Below, piece by piece: positions 46,359-58,974 of a stretch of 64,000 nucleotides of DNA. Below the pieces are notes generated by a model. The model saw only the letters and a program-made list of their open reading frames with translations, searched no databases and was not told the DNA's origin. The stretch spans positions 47,219,944 through 47,283,943 of the forward strand of contig CM070572.1 in assembly GCA_036346355.1 (NCBI GenBank), in the 5' to 3' direction. A program made the translations under genes and the position numbers. Numbering within the stretch: position 1 is the first letter of the stretch; each line of letters opens with the position of its first letter. The stretch is from Rhipidocladum racemiflorum. Taxonomy: Eukaryota > Streptophyta > Magnoliopsida > Poales > Poaceae.

Positions 46359-47276
46359 TGATGAGGACATCACTATCATGGATACGACCATGCCTACGAA
46401 CCCAATTGAAACCATCAATGTAATTCAAGAACCAATTACTCGAGCTCGCACACGTCAATTCAATTACCAGGTGAATGCGTTCCTTGGGTTGCATACAAAT
46501 ATTTTAATGGATGGAATACTATTTAATCCTTATGATAATTTTATTGTCCTTAGGAACCAAGGAGAAGGACTCCCAAGCGTCAAGCATGAAGCCAATTCTT
46601 TCGGTGCACAAGATCAACTCGGATTCGGCCTCCGGGACAGTTCCAATTTAAAACGACCATAACTTTTGATCCACAAGGGTGTTCGGGGTCTATGAGTACT
46701 GGTTTCAAAGGTTTCGATGTCCTCTTTCCAACGGATCTGACCCCATCCCCAAATTCCATCCAAGTCGACAGGAATCTTCAAAACAATTGGCGTCACTTTT
46801 CCAAACCGAGAAGACTTGGGCTTTGGGCCTTGTAATAGAGTTGTAGTTGGTATCCTACTGCTTTGGACATGATTCCCATGTCCCTAGCTTTCATAAATAG
46901 CCAGATATCGGCTCTTTAGGGTTTTGGGTTTTATTTGATTAGTTTAGCCAAGTGCAAACTTGATCCTGCGAGTTGTGCTGGACAGCCACCTTGTCAAGAT
47001 CGTCAATAAGACTCCACTTTGTTTTTCTTCCACTTTTATCCGCAATTTCAGATTGCTTATCCTATTGTTCTTGCTTGTTCTTCGGTTGCTTGCAAGAATT
47101 GAACCTCGTGTTCAGGTTGTTCGTGCCTATGGCAAGATCAATAACCCGCCAGAGTTGGTTTAGCGATTGCTAAAGCGCATCATCGTCATACGGTGTAGTC
47201 GGATCGTCAAAGTCAACTCCAACAAAATCGATCGTGTGTTTCTCATCAAAAGATCGGGACACCCACAGTGCCATCA
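46359..47276 (+). repeat. 5' LTR of element G
   Basis: 918 bp, TGATGAGGACATC...CACAGTGCCATCA. TATA-like TCATAAATAG at 46891-46900. Pol-tail frame open at 46279-46662. Confidence 0.92.
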
Positions 47277-47278
47277 AG

Positions 47279-47290
47279 TGGTATCAGAGC
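47279..47290 (+). other. Primer-binding site of element G
   Basis: TGGTATCAGAGC two bases after the LTR. Confidence 0.93.
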
Positions 47291-47644
47291 AAACCAAGTT
47301 GCTCGGTGAGAATTCCTTACCCTAGATTAGTAGATTGATATCATCCCTATAGTCCAGAGAAGCGCCATCAGATTGGATCTCTCCATACCAAAACAATTTG
47401 AGCCTTGCAATTTCCTTTCCAGTGCACTTTATTATTGAATTTTTGGTTGCATCATCGTGTCGAGTTGCTAAATTCTAGTTTTGGTTGGAGTCCAGGTCAG
47501 AAGAATTTTTGTCTCCCTAGCCAAAAAAAAAATGTCGGATTCGAGTCGTGTTTGGTTTCGGATCAAGAAAGGAGAAATCCGTGTAGGATCCAGAGAAGCC
47601 TTCCCGAACTGTTAAAAAAAAGAGGTGTTCGGACCGAAGCTTCT

Positions 47645-47945
47645 TTTCATCCGACTGGTTGCCGTGTTGGTTACCCGATTGGTCGCCACGCTTGTCATCC
47701 GACTGGTTACCCACGTGATAGCCGACTTGGTCGCCCACCGGTCGCCCGACTGGTCGCCGCCTGACTGGTCGCCCGACTTGGTCGCCCACTGGTCGCCCAC
47801 TGGTCGATCGACTGGTCGCCGCCTAATTGGTCACCCGACTAGTTCGCCGACTGGTCGTCCACTGGTCGCCCACTTGGTCGCCCGACCGGTCGCCCACCTG
47901 TTAGCCGTCTGGTCGCCCACCTGGTCGTCCGACTGGTCTCCCGCC
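47645..47945 (+). repeat. Degenerate GGTCGCC tandem array in leader of G
   Basis: Units such as CGACTGGTCGCC and CCACTTGGTCGCC. Further on, ACGTTGAACAATTCTTCAAT is duplicated at about 48022 and 48090. Confidence 0.85.
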
Positions 47946-48387
47946 TGCAAAGCACTTGAAAGAAAAACGAGTCGGATCGTTCCGGACTAAAAAAAAATGC
48001 CAACGGCCGACAACGCCTGCACGTTGAACAATTCTTCAATTTTTGAGTCACTAGTCTTTGCTAGCCTAGAGTCAGCAACTAGTGACTAGACGTTGAACAA
48101 TTCTTCAATTTTGCATTCACTGATTGGATTATTGCTAACCTTTTGCTACTAAATTAAGCCTGTCCAAGCTCCACTTTCTACCCGTACAAGCGTTCGATCC
48201 CTTGGAAATCGCTCTACACAAACTTCGGAGAACCTTTGACAACGCCAACGGCCGACAACGCCTGCTGCATTGTATGAACTTGTAAGAACTTGGGTCATAG
48301 GCTTGAGCGCTTGAGAGACTTGCCACCTAGTAGTTGATAGTAACATTATACTTGTGGTTTTTTTTGTTTCCTTGTCATCAACTAACC

Positions 48388-48812
48388 ATGTCAGGTAACG
48401 AGAGTTCACTTCATCACTCTCCACGAACCAAGGGCATCATTGCTCACTTCCAAAGGATGACGAGAGAGACCACCGATGGTCTTAGCGAGGATGTACGGCT
48501 CACTAATGAGCGTATGTCAATGCAAGAAGACCGTCTTAGATCCATCGAGGCCGCACAAGGGATTGCTAACACTACTCTTGCTACTATTTTGGCTAGACTT
48601 GATACTTTTGCAGTTGCTGCATCTGGTGCTTCCGATCCACCACCCCATCGTCCAAGCAACAATTTAGCTCCACGGGAGAGACACCCAGCAGATTTAGAAG
48701 ATCACAATGAAGAGAACCAATATGATGACACCACTGATGTGGAGGAGCACAACCCCGTCCATTACGACAATGATCGTGACCACATCGGCTACGCTTCAAT
48801 CAGCAAGGTATG
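48388..48812 (+). pseudogene. Gag of element G, segment 1
   Basis: ATG at 48388 gives MSGNESSLHHSPRTKGIIAH and TDGLSEDVRLTNERMSMQED, then an acidic linker. A one-base deletion near 48781 (GACCACATCGG) shifts the frame just before the insertion of the solo LTR at 48813. Continues at 50886-50930 and 52121-52703. Confidence 0.85.
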
Positions 48813-50885
48813 TGTAACACCCCATAAATCTAAACTGTTGTACAAGAAAAATTCAACAGCATTCCCCCTAAAACAGGACAATACGGAAGCAATTCATAAA
48901 ATCAAGGTCCACGATAAGCAATTCAAATAGGAATAATATCACGACATCAAGACTAGAGACAACAAGTCTAATTCAACCAGGTATCAACCATAAACATAAC
49001 ACATCTCTAATGGGACAACCATAAACGAGAACAAGTTTAAAGGGAACAACAATGGGTCTATGTGTAATAAAATTTCAGCCAACTAATGAATTATTTAATG
49101 CACTAGTTCATGTGAGTCGTGATGACACCAGAAGATTTATTGTGTTACTAGCCCACCCTTCATGCTTACGACTCACGTGCGCTACCTGGAAACATCAAAA
49201 CAGCAAGTAGTGAGATTGGGTATTCTCAGCAAGCGGAACAACTAATACAAATAACACATCTACCATAAATCTAGCATACCACATTCCTCATATCAAATAC
49301 CACATCATAGAGTTCACACAACTTCAGTAAAATGCATATGATTGTGCACATGCTTATGCCATGATCCTCCTCACCGTGCCCTTTCTCAGGAACACACGGT
49401 GTTGTACCGGTACGGTCGCGCACGCTGGCGTCGACAAAACTTCCAATGCATGATAATGCAGTTAATGCTTCATGCATGAATTCATTCAAAATCTCCTACA
49501 CTGAGTTCACATGTTTGCCTATCATCTTATAGCATGGATAGAAATCAAATAACATTGAGATGAAGTAATTAGACAATTCATCAGGTAAACAACATCATTC
49601 TTCACCTTACTCATGATTCATAGCCAAACCACAATATCACAATGCTAGTCAGAGTATAGCAATCCTATAAGCAAGCAATTAAACCATGTATGATTGCTGT
49701 AATTGGAGTTTATAATGAAGGCGAAGCAAACCAACGATGTATAGCTTAACAATACAACTACTCCCACTTGCCTTTACCGACGTGGACGATGAACCTAGTC
49801 GCGCCCAGCAGTGGCACCACCTGAACAAACATTATTTCAGTACATAGCGACATCACAATTGATCACACAATTCAAACACACGTTTCCTAGTCCCCGTTCC
49901 CATTTTAAGCGCCCAAAAACCCCGATCTGACCGGATCGAACAGCAGCACCCTCTCTTCCCAATAACACATCTTTTTTCTACTGTTCATAAAAATACAAAA
50001 AAATACAATATCTAGACATTGACGAGATCTACAACTTTCATGAAGGTCAAAAATTTCAATTCCGCTGTTAAATATGCCTAAACAACCGTCCAACACAGTG
50101 GACGAAATCTGTTTCCAGATTCTGCTCGTCATCTTCCAACAGCGATAACTCTCAGACCGACGCTCCAAAAATTCTGAAAAAATTACATAAGCTAGGTCTC
50201 GACGTTATCTACAACTTTATAGTTATAGGTTTTTGCAGGAAAAATCATCTATGTCACGTAAAACGCGAAACAATCCGCGCTGCACAATCTCCCCGTTCAG
50301 AAATAGCACCACGTGAACAACTACCCTTCTACCCCATCAAAATCCATCCAAACCAAACACCACCAGATCTAATACACTCCTAATCCTAGGTAGAACAGGG
50401 GGTAAAATATCGGAAATTTTACCTTGAGTTCTCCCTTGAGAACCCACGAAGAACGCACGACGATCCCCAAAAACGAAAATCTGTCCCTCCTCCTGGCCTC
50501 CTCGGATCCTCCTCTCGAATTTTCTTCGCGAACCGCGGTGGATCCCCGAACCACCACGCCGGGAAGGAGAAGGGGAGGGGGCGGCTGCCAAGGGGAAGGA
50601 GGTGGCTGCCAAGGGGGTGGCACCCTAGGGTTTTGGGAGGGGGTGGCGCCACCTAAAGGGGCCGGCCCACCAAGGCATGGGGAGGGGGAGGTGGGAAGGG
50701 AATTCCCGGCCCAGGCCCAGGTTGCCTCAGCCCAGCTAAAACTAGCCCAAAACTCCAATTTTTAATATTAAATTGCAGCATAAAACTCAATTATTTCATC
50801 TCCCAACATTTCCTTCATTCCTTCCAAAATTGAAACAAGGGAGAAACCCCCCCGTACGGTAACTCCCAAATTCTAAGGCATCACA
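48813..50885 (-). mobile_element. Solo LTR, D-like family, in Gag of G
   Basis: 2073 bp with TSD GTATG (48808-48812, 50886-50890). Plus-strand ends TGTAACACCCC...AAGGCATCACA. No coding sequence; GC-rich block at 50480-50720. Host sequence resumes GTATGCGACGTGATCC. Confidence 0.92.
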
Positions 50886-50930
50886 GTATGCGACGTGATC
50901 CTCCACGACCAAGGGAACGAGAACGAGATG

Positions 50931-52120
50931 TGATGAGACCATGCTCATCATGGACAGAACTAACAATGCATACATATGGTCATTACCAAGTGCTGCTGCA
51001 ATTGTATCAACTGCATGGCTTCATCGACCCCCACCTTGGCCAGGACCATTAAGTTGGCGATACTTCACGGCATCCTCTACTTCGTATGCATCTACTACGA
51101 TGGCTCCATGTGCATGGCTTTATCGACCCCCACCTTGGCCAGATTTAAAGACATACTTGAGAGAAGATGATGATCTTGAGTCGAGGACGACTCAAATGCA
51201 AGAAGGGGAGGATGATGAGGACATCACTACCATAGATGCGGCCATGCCTACAAACCCAATTGAAGCCAACAATTACTCGAGCTCGCGCACGTCAATTCAA
51301 TTGCCAGGTGAATGCGTTCCTTGGGTTGCATACAAATAATTTAATAAATGGAATGCTATTTAATCCTTGTGATGATTTTATTGTCCTTAAGAACCAAGGA
51401 GAAGGACTCCCAAACATCAAGCATGAAGCCAATTCTTCCGGTGCACAAGTTCAACTCGGATTCGACCTTCGGGACAGCACCAACTTAAAATGACCATAAC
51501 TTTTGATCCACAAGGGTGTTTGAGGTTTATTAGTACTGGTTTGAAAGGTTTCGACGTCCTCTTTCCAACGGATTTGGCCCCACCTCCAAATGCCTTACAA
51601 GTCAACGGGAATCTGCAAAACAAGTTCGGTCATCTTTCCAAATCCGAGTCAAACTAGGAATAGGAGTCCTACTCGGCCATGGATGTGGTTTGGACGCCCC
51701 TAGCCTGGTTTTGGCCTCCTATTTCTCCTATATATAGCTAGGGAGTCCCCCAAAATAACTTGGGTTTTTGGTTATTTGATAGTTTAGCCTTTTGCTACTA
51801 TTTTGAGTCTTTTAGACGTGCTCAACGGCCGCCTAACAAGCTCCTTGTATCGGAACCCCAACTTTTCAATACTTCATCTATATTTGCAATTTTAGATTGC
51901 TTTTGCCTTGTTCTTACTTGTTCTTCGATTGCTTGCAGGAATTGATATTCGTGATCAGGTTGATCGTGCCCACGGTAAGATCAATAACCATCTGGAGTTG
52001 GTTTAGCGATTGCTAAGGCGCATCGTCGTTGTACGTTGTAGTCGGATCATCAAAGTCGTCTCCACCCAAATCGAAAGTTATCATTCTCATCGAAAGATCG
52101 GGACACCCAGTGTTACATCA
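50931..52120 (+). mobile_element. Solo LTR, long form, of the element 0 family in Gag of G
   Basis: 1190 bp with TSD AGATG (50926-50930, 52121-52125). Starts TGATGAGACCATGCTCATCA and ends CCCAGTGTTACATCA. Internally, at about 51204-51225, it has AAGAAGGGGAGGA followed by TGATGAGGAC, the PPT and LTR start of the short-form elements. This fixes the long-form boundary. Confidence 0.93.
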
Positions 52121-52703
52121 AGATGATGTTTTCCCTAAGGTAAATTTCAATATGCCACCCTTTGAAGGTAAATATGACCCTGATGGTTAACTTAGTTGGG
52201 AATTACTTGTTGATCAAAAATTTGCGTGCCATGATTTCCCTGAGAATAGAAGAGTTAGGGCTGCCACAAGTGAGTTCACTGATTTTGCTTCTGTTTGGTG
52301 GAGAGAACATTGCTGTGCTCATCCAAATAATATACCCACCACTTGGGAAGCCTTGAAATTGCTAGTGAGGCATAGATTTGTTCCTTCATACTATGCTAGA
52401 GATTTATTAAATAAATTGCAGTGCCTACACCAAGGTAAGAATTCGGTGGAAGAATATTACCAAGAATTGCAAATTAGCATGTTGCGTTGCGGATTAATTG
52501 AGAATGAGGAAGCTTCTATGGCCCATTTCTTAGGTGGTTTAAATCGAGAAATCCAGGATATTCTAGATTATAAGGATTATAATTCGATGACTCGGTTGTT
52601 CCATCTTGCTTGCAAAGCTGAACGTGAAATGCAGGGTCGTCAATCGAGGGCAAAGACTAACTTTTCAGCAGGTCGAACTACTTCGTGGATACCGCACACC
52701 CCT
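52121..52703 (+). pseudogene. Gag of element G, segment 2
   Basis: After the solo LTR the gag domain continues (DDVFPKVNFNMPPFEGKYDP). A TAA at about 52187-52189 replaces a Tyr codon. Then YYQELQISMLRCGLIENEEA and FLGGLNREIQDILDYKDYNS up to the H insertion in the Pro/Ser-rich linker. Continues at 60557. Confidence 0.85.
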
Positions 52704-53631
52704 TGATGGCGCCGTGATGGCAATATGGGTGTCCCGATCTTTCGATGAGAAACTCACGATCGATTTGTTAGAGTCGACTTTGACGATCCGACTACACCGT
52801 ACGACGACGATGCGCCTTAGCAATCGCTAAACCAACTCCAGCGGGTTATTGATCTTGCCGTGGGCACGATCAACCTGAACACGAGGTTCAATTCCTGCAA
52901 GCAACCGAAGAACAAGCAAGAACAATAGGATAAGCAATCTGAAATTGCGGATAAAACTGGAAGCGAAACAAAGTGGAGTCTTATTGACGATCTTGACAAG
53001 GTGGCTGTCCAGCACAACTCGCAGGATCAAGTTTGCACTTGGCTAAACTAATCAAATAAAACCCAAATCCCTAAGGAGCCGATGTCTGGCTATTTATAAG
53101 AGGTAGGGGCGTGGGAAACACGTCCAAAGCAGTAGGATACCAACTACAACTCTATTACAAGGCCCAAAGCCCAAGTCTTCTCGATTTGGAAAAGTGACGC
53201 CAATTGTTTTGCAGATTCCCGTTGACTCGGACGGAATTTGGGGATGGGGTCGGATCCGTTGGAAAGAGGACGTCGAAACCTTTCCAACCAGTACTCATAG
53301 ACCTCAAACACCCTTGTGGATCAAAAGTTATGGTCGTTTGAAGTTGGTGCTGTCCGGAGGCCGAATCCGAGTTGAACTTGTGCACCGGAAGAATTGGCTT
53401 CATGCTTGACGCGTTTGGGAGTCCTTCTCCTTGGTTCCTAAGGACAATAAAATCATCACAAGGATTAAATAGCATTCCATTCATTAAATTATTTGTATGC
53501 AGCCCGAGGAACGATTCACCTGGTAATTGAATTGTCGTGCCCGAGCTCGAGTAATTGGCCCTTGTATGATATTGTTGGTTTCCATTGGGTTTGTAAGTAT
53601 GGCCGTATCCATGGTAGTGATGTCCTCATCA
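52704..53631 (-). repeat. 3' LTR of element H
   Basis: TGATGGCGCC...GATGTCCTCATCA (plus strand). Differs from its partner by scattered substitutions and small indels, including a lost C in GAACGATTC that truncates the Pol tail. Confidence 0.94.
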
Positions 53632-56234
53632 TCCTCCCCTTCTTGCATTTGAGTCGTCCTCGACTCAAGTTCATCATCCTCTCCCAAGTATGGTTTCAAA
53701 TCGGTAATGTTGAATGTGGGACTAACCCCAAAATCTGCAGGCAATTCAAGCTTGTATGCATTATCATTAATCTTTGCCAATACTTTGAAGGGACCATCAG
53801 CTCGCGGCATCAACTTAGATTTTCTTAATTCTGTGAATCGATCTTTTCGCAAATGCAACCAAACTAAATCGCCTGGTTCAAAAGTTACATGTTTCCTTCC
53901 CTTACTACCAGCAAGTTTATATTTAGCATTCATGCGTTCTATGTTTTCTTTAGTTGTCTCATGCAGTTTCATAATCAAATCAAGACGTTGTTTAGCATCA
54001 AGATTCAATTTCTCCGAAGATGGTAGAGGTAACAAATCAATTGGAGCATGAGGTACAAATCCATATACAATCTCAAAAGGGCACATCTTAGTAGTAGAAT
54101 GCATAGACCGATTATAAGCAAACTCAATATGAGGCAAACATTCTTCCCACAATTTAATGTTCTTTTTCAAAATAGCCCTAAGCATAGTAGATAAAGTTCG
54201 ATTAACGACCTCAGTTTGTCCATCAGTTTGGGGATGACAAGTAGTAGAAAATAAAAGTTTAGTCCCCAATTTAGCCCACAAAGTTCTCCAAAAGTGGCTT
54301 AAGAATTTAGTGTCACGATCTGAAACTATTGTGTTAGGCACACCATGTAAGCGAACAATTTCACGAAAGAATAAGTCAGCAATGTTGGTAGCGTCATCGC
54401 TTTTGTGACAAGGTATGAAGTGTGCCATTTTAGAAAATCTATCCACAACGACAAAGATACTATCCCTCCCCTTCTTTGTTCTAGGGAGTCCTAAAACAAA
54501 GTCCATAGAAATATCCTCCCAAGGCACGTTAGGAATAGGCAGAGGTATGTATAAACCATGGGGATTAAGTCGTGACTTAGCTTTTTGACATGTAGAACAG
54601 CGAGCGATGAAACGTTCCACGTCTCGTCTCATCCTGGGCCAAAAGAAATGGCTAGCGAGTATGTCCTCCGTCCTTTTCACACCAAAGTGTCCCATCAATC
54701 CTCCTCCATGCGCGTCCTGTAGCAATAACAAACGAACAGAACTAGCTGGAATACATAGTTTGTTTGCTCTAAACACAAACCCATTATTGAGGACAAATTT
54801 GTTCCAAGTTTTTCCCTCTTTACAATTGAGCAACACATTTTTAAAATCATCATCATGCACATATTGCTCTTTAATCGTTTCCAAACCAAAAATTTTGAAG
54901 TCAAGTTGTGAGAGCATGGTATATCTCCTAGACAAGGCATCAAGAATGACATTATCCTGTCCCTGTTTGTGTTTGATGACATAAGGAAATGACTCAATGA
55001 ATTCGACCCACTTTGCATGTCTACGGTTCAGTTTAGCTTGACTTCTAATATGTTTTAATGATTCATGATCCGAATGTATAACAAATTCCTTGGGCCATAA
55101 ATAATGTTGCCATGTTTCTAAAGTTCGAACTAGTGCATATAACTCCTTATCATAAGTAGAATAATTCAAACTTGGCCCACTCAATTTCTCACTAAAATAA
55201 GCAATGAGTTTTCCTTCTTGTAACAGAACACCACCCAAACCAATTCCACTAGCATCACATTCTAGTTCAAAAGTCTTAGAAAAGTCCGGAAGCTGGAGTA
55301 AGGGTGCATGGGTTAACTTAGCTTTCGAATGTTGAAGGCATCTTCCTGCGGCTTGCCCCAAGCAAAAGGTACACCTTTCTTGGTGAGCTCATTCATGGGT
55401 GCAGCGATGGTGCTGAAGTCCTTCACAAAGCGACGATAGAATCCAGCAAGTCCTAGAAAACTTCGCACTGTGTGACCGTGTTAGGAGTCGGCCAACTCTG
55501 TATTGCTTCAACCTTGGCTTGATCAACTTCAATTCCCTGTGGAGTAACAACATAGCCAAGAAAAGAGACTCGATCCGTGCAAAAGGTGCACTTATCAAGG
55601 TTACCAAATAAACGTGCATCGCGTAAAGCATTAAAAACAGCACGTAAATGTCCAAGATGATCCTCTAAAGATTTGCTATAAATCAAGATATCATCGAAGT
55701 AAACTACCACAAATTTTCCAATGAAAACACGTAAAACCTCGTTCATCGCCTCATGAATGTGCTAGGAGCATTAGTCAACCCGAAGGCATTACTAACCACT
55801 CATATAACCCGAACTTAGTTTTAAATGCTGTTTTCCATTCATCTCCTAACTTCATGCGAATCTGGTGATAGCCACTACGCAAATCCACTTTAGAGAACAT
55901 AGTAGAGCCACTTAGTTCATCAAGCATATCGTCTAACCGAGGAATAGGATGGCGATATCTAATGGTGATATTATTAATTGCTCTACAATCCACACACATG
56001 CGCCATGTTCCATCTTTCTTAGGTACTAAAATGACTGTACAAAGCACAAGGACTAAGAGATTCACGTCGTACCCTTTATCAAGCAATTCGTGAACTTGGC
56101 GTTGTATCTCTTGTGTCTCTTCAGGTTGGTTCTAAGGTGCTCGGTTGGGCAAAGATGCCCCTGGAATGAGATCAATTTGATGCTCAATCCCTCTAATTGG
56201 CGGCAGCCCTGAGGGGATGTCCTTTGGAAAGATG
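53484..56234 (-). pseudogene. Pol of element H: RT, RNase H, integrase, LTR-overlapping tail
   Basis: RT begins near 56230 and reads LVPKKDGTWRMCVDCRAINN and FSKVDLRSGYHQIRMKLGDE (56086-55775). A rearranged stretch around 55750-55775 follows, then RT with YFDDILIYSK (FDD codons 55690-55701, segment 55746-55453). Another shift near 55340 leads to a 625-codon frame (55361-53484): RNase H (LECDASGIGLGG, VIHSDHESLKH), integrase zinc region (CSTCQKAKSR), D-D35-E core (MDFVLGLP, VSDRDTKF, TDGQTEVVN), GPF module, PYLGEDDELESRTTQMQEGE, the PPT, and GPITRARARQFNYQV inside the LTR. At least three frame breaks. Same family as A and G. Confidence 0.93.
53632..53644 (-). other. Polypurine tract of element H
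   Basis: AAGAAGGGGAGGA on the element strand, directly before the 3' LTR; it is also coding (QEGEDDE). Confidence 0.93.
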
Positions 56235-57131
56235 TCAAGGTATTCCTCGCAAAAGGTTAGTGACAACAGGAGGCAAAGAGAGGGACATCTCCTCTAGAGA
56301 AAACAAAGTTTCTTTGCAGACCAAAGCATAGCATGTAGACCTACAAACATCCAACTCATTCAAATCAGATTTTGTTGCAAGAAAACAAGCACCTTTCAAT
56401 TTAATCTCATTCGGCTTAGCACAATCAAGGTTAGATTCTTTCTGTTTATGTTGTTCAAGTCCTTTGGTGACAATCTGATTTTCACTCTTAGAATTCTCTC
56501 GATTTTTCTCTTTGCTAGATCTAGCGATTTCATCCTTTACAATGGCATCAAAGCGACATTGGGTGTAGTACAATTTTCTTTTCTTTATGCACAAAAGAGT
56601 ATTGATTTGTTCTACCATGATGTAAACAATCCTTATCATATTGCCACGGTCTACCCAATAACATAGAACATGCTTGCATAGGTACGACATCGCAATCAAC
56701 ATAATCATGATAGGAACCTAAAGCGAAATGTACTCTTACCATGCGAGTTACCTTGAGTTTGCATTTGTTGTTGAACCATTGAATGTGGTAGGGCTGAGGG
56801 TGTGGTCTAGTGGAGAGTGCTAGCTTCTCCACCATGTCCATGCTTTGGCTAGATGATTGCAACTCCCACCATCAATGATTATTCGAATGGATCGCTCCTT
56901 GATGACGCCTTTTGTGTAAAACAAGTTGTGGCGTTGATTTGGATCGGCGCGAGCAATCTGAGCACTAAGCACACGTTGTGCAATAATACTCAAATATTGG
57001 TCAGCATCACCAGCTCACGTGCACCTCGTCGTGCTCGGCATTTGGATCGCCGTCTTCATGTTCACAGAGCAAAGCATATGTTTCGTCATCAAGATCACTT
57101 GCCGAGTCATACTCGCCGTCTTCACGGATTA
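56235..57131 (-). pseudogene. Aspartic protease and linker of element H
   Basis: After the knuckle come GEYDSASDLDDETYALLCEH and, at about 56850-56890, IRIIIDGGSCNHLA. DGGS takes the place of the usual D(S/T)G and the equivalent in G is DGGSCNN. Then MVEKLALSTRPHPQPYHIQW and CSMLLGRPWQYDKDCL. A frame change near 56600 leads to a Lys/Glu-rich linker (KSENQIVTKGLEQHKQKESN) to SLPPVVTNLL, where RT begins after one more frameshift (RGIP). Broken copy. Confidence 0.82.
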
Positions 57132-58396
57132 TTAGCACACGCTTGTTCGGACACTCCTCATCATGTGACCGAAACCCTTGCAGCGATGGCACTGAACATC
57201 TTTGGTGCGTCCGTTGATGCGACCAAGCGACGACGAACTATTTATAGTAGCTTGTGTGGCACTTTTCGTCGGCGTTGGTCGTGGTGCCGAATTTGAGGTG
57301 GTGGACGCCGTTACGTTGATGGAAGAGGTCGGCATGGTAGTACTGCCGGCAGGGCAGCAGGTGCGCGGTGTCCACGAAGTAGTTCGACCTGCAGAAAAGT
57401 TAGTCTTGGCCCTCGATTGACGACCACGCACTTCACGTTCAGCTTTGCAAGCAAGATGGAACAACCGAGTCATCGAATTATAATCCTTATAGTCTAGAAT
57501 ATCCTGGATTTCTCGAGTTAAACCACCTAAGAAACGAGCCATAGAAGCTTCCTCATTCTCAATTAATCCACAACGCAACATGCCAATTTGCAATTCTTGG
57601 TAATATTCTTCCACCGAATTCTTACCTTGTTGTAGGCGCTGCAATTTATTCAATAAATCTCTAGCATAGTATGAAGGAACAAATCTATGCCTCATTAGCA
57701 ATTTCAAGGCTTCCCAAGTGGTGGGTATATTATTTGGATGAGCACGGCAATGTTCTCTCCACCAAAGCGAAGCAAAATCGGTGAACTCACTTGTGGCAGC
57801 TCTAACTCTTCTATTCTCAGGGAAATCATGGCACGCAAATTTTTGATCCACAAGTAATTCCCAACTAAGGTAACCATCGTGGTCATATTTACCTTCAAAC
57901 GATGGCATGTTGAAATTTACCTTAGGGAAAACATCATCTCGTTCTCGTTCCCTTGGTCGTGGAGGATCACGTCGCATACCTTGCTGATTGAAGCGTAGCC
58001 GTTGATGGTTACGATCATTATCGTAATGGATGGGGTTGACCCCCTCCGCATCGATGGTGTCATCATATTCGTGCTCTTCGCTCTGTTCTTCTAAATCTGT
58101 TGGGGCCTCCCCTGTGGAGCTGAATTGTTGCTTGGACGACGGGAGGTGGATTGAAGCACCAGATGCAGAAATGCAAAAGTATCAAGTCTAGCCAAAATAG
58201 TAGCAAGAGTAGTGTTAGCAATCCCTTGTGCGGCCTCGATGGATCTGAGACGGTCTTCTTGCATTGACATACGCTCATTAGTGAGCCGTACATCCTCGCT
58301 AAGACCATCGGTGGCTTCCCTCGTCATTTTTTGGAAGTGAGCAATGATGCCCTTGGTTCGTGGAGAGTGATGAAGTGAACTCTCGTCACCTGACAT
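57132..58396 (-). pseudogene. Gag of element H with CCHC knuckle, frameshifted
   Basis: ATG at 58394-58396 (MSGDESSLHHSPRTKGIIAH), TDGLSEDVRLTNERMSMQED, then frame breaks around 58090-58180. The main frame 57977-57132 has PRERERDDVFPKVNFNMP, the capsid-like gag domain (WWREHCRAHPNN, YYQELQIGMLRCGLIENEEA), a basic Ser/Thr linker and the knuckle CHRCKGFGHMM, whose last Cys is lost to a one-base deletion (intact in G: CHRCKGFGHMMKEC). RNA-binding nucleocapsid function is inferred from family knowledge. Confidence 0.9.
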
Positions 58397-58891
58397 GGTT
58401 AGTTGATGACAAGGAAACAAAAACCACAAGTATAATGTTCCTATCGACTACTAGGTGGCAAGTCTCTCAAGCACTCAAGCCTATGACCCAAGTTCTTACA
58501 AGTTCTTACAATGCAGCAGGCGTTGTCGGCCGTTGGCGTTGTCAAAGGTTCTCCGAAGTTTGTGTAGAGCGATTGCCAAGGGATCGAACGCTGTCACGGG
58601 TAGAAAGTGGAGCTTGGACAGGCTTAATTTAGTAGCAAAAGGTTAGCAATAATCCAATCAGTGAATGCAAAATTGAAGAATTGTTCAACGTCTAGTCACT
58701 AGTTCTTTGACTCGAGGCTAGCAAGGATCGTGACTCAAAAGCGTGGTCGGCGACAGATGCAGTTCCACAAAGAGATGAAGAAACGGTGAAAAAGAAAAAA
58801 AAAAATTCGCGAAAGAAGGGAACTATCTCAAAAGATCGGGAATCTTGTGAAAACAGGTTTAGCACATAAAATTTTCTGATCTGCTCCAGAC

Positions 58892-58898
58892 TTTTTTT

Positions 58899-58929
<31 letters not shown>
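58892..58929. repeat. T8-A-T29 homopolymer in leader of H
   Basis: A-tract on the element strand, at the position matching T30 in B. Confidence 0.95.
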
Positions 58930-58932
<3 letters not shown>

Positions 58933-58974
58933 AACGATCCGACGCCTTTTTCTTTCAAGTGCTATGCGGCGGAA

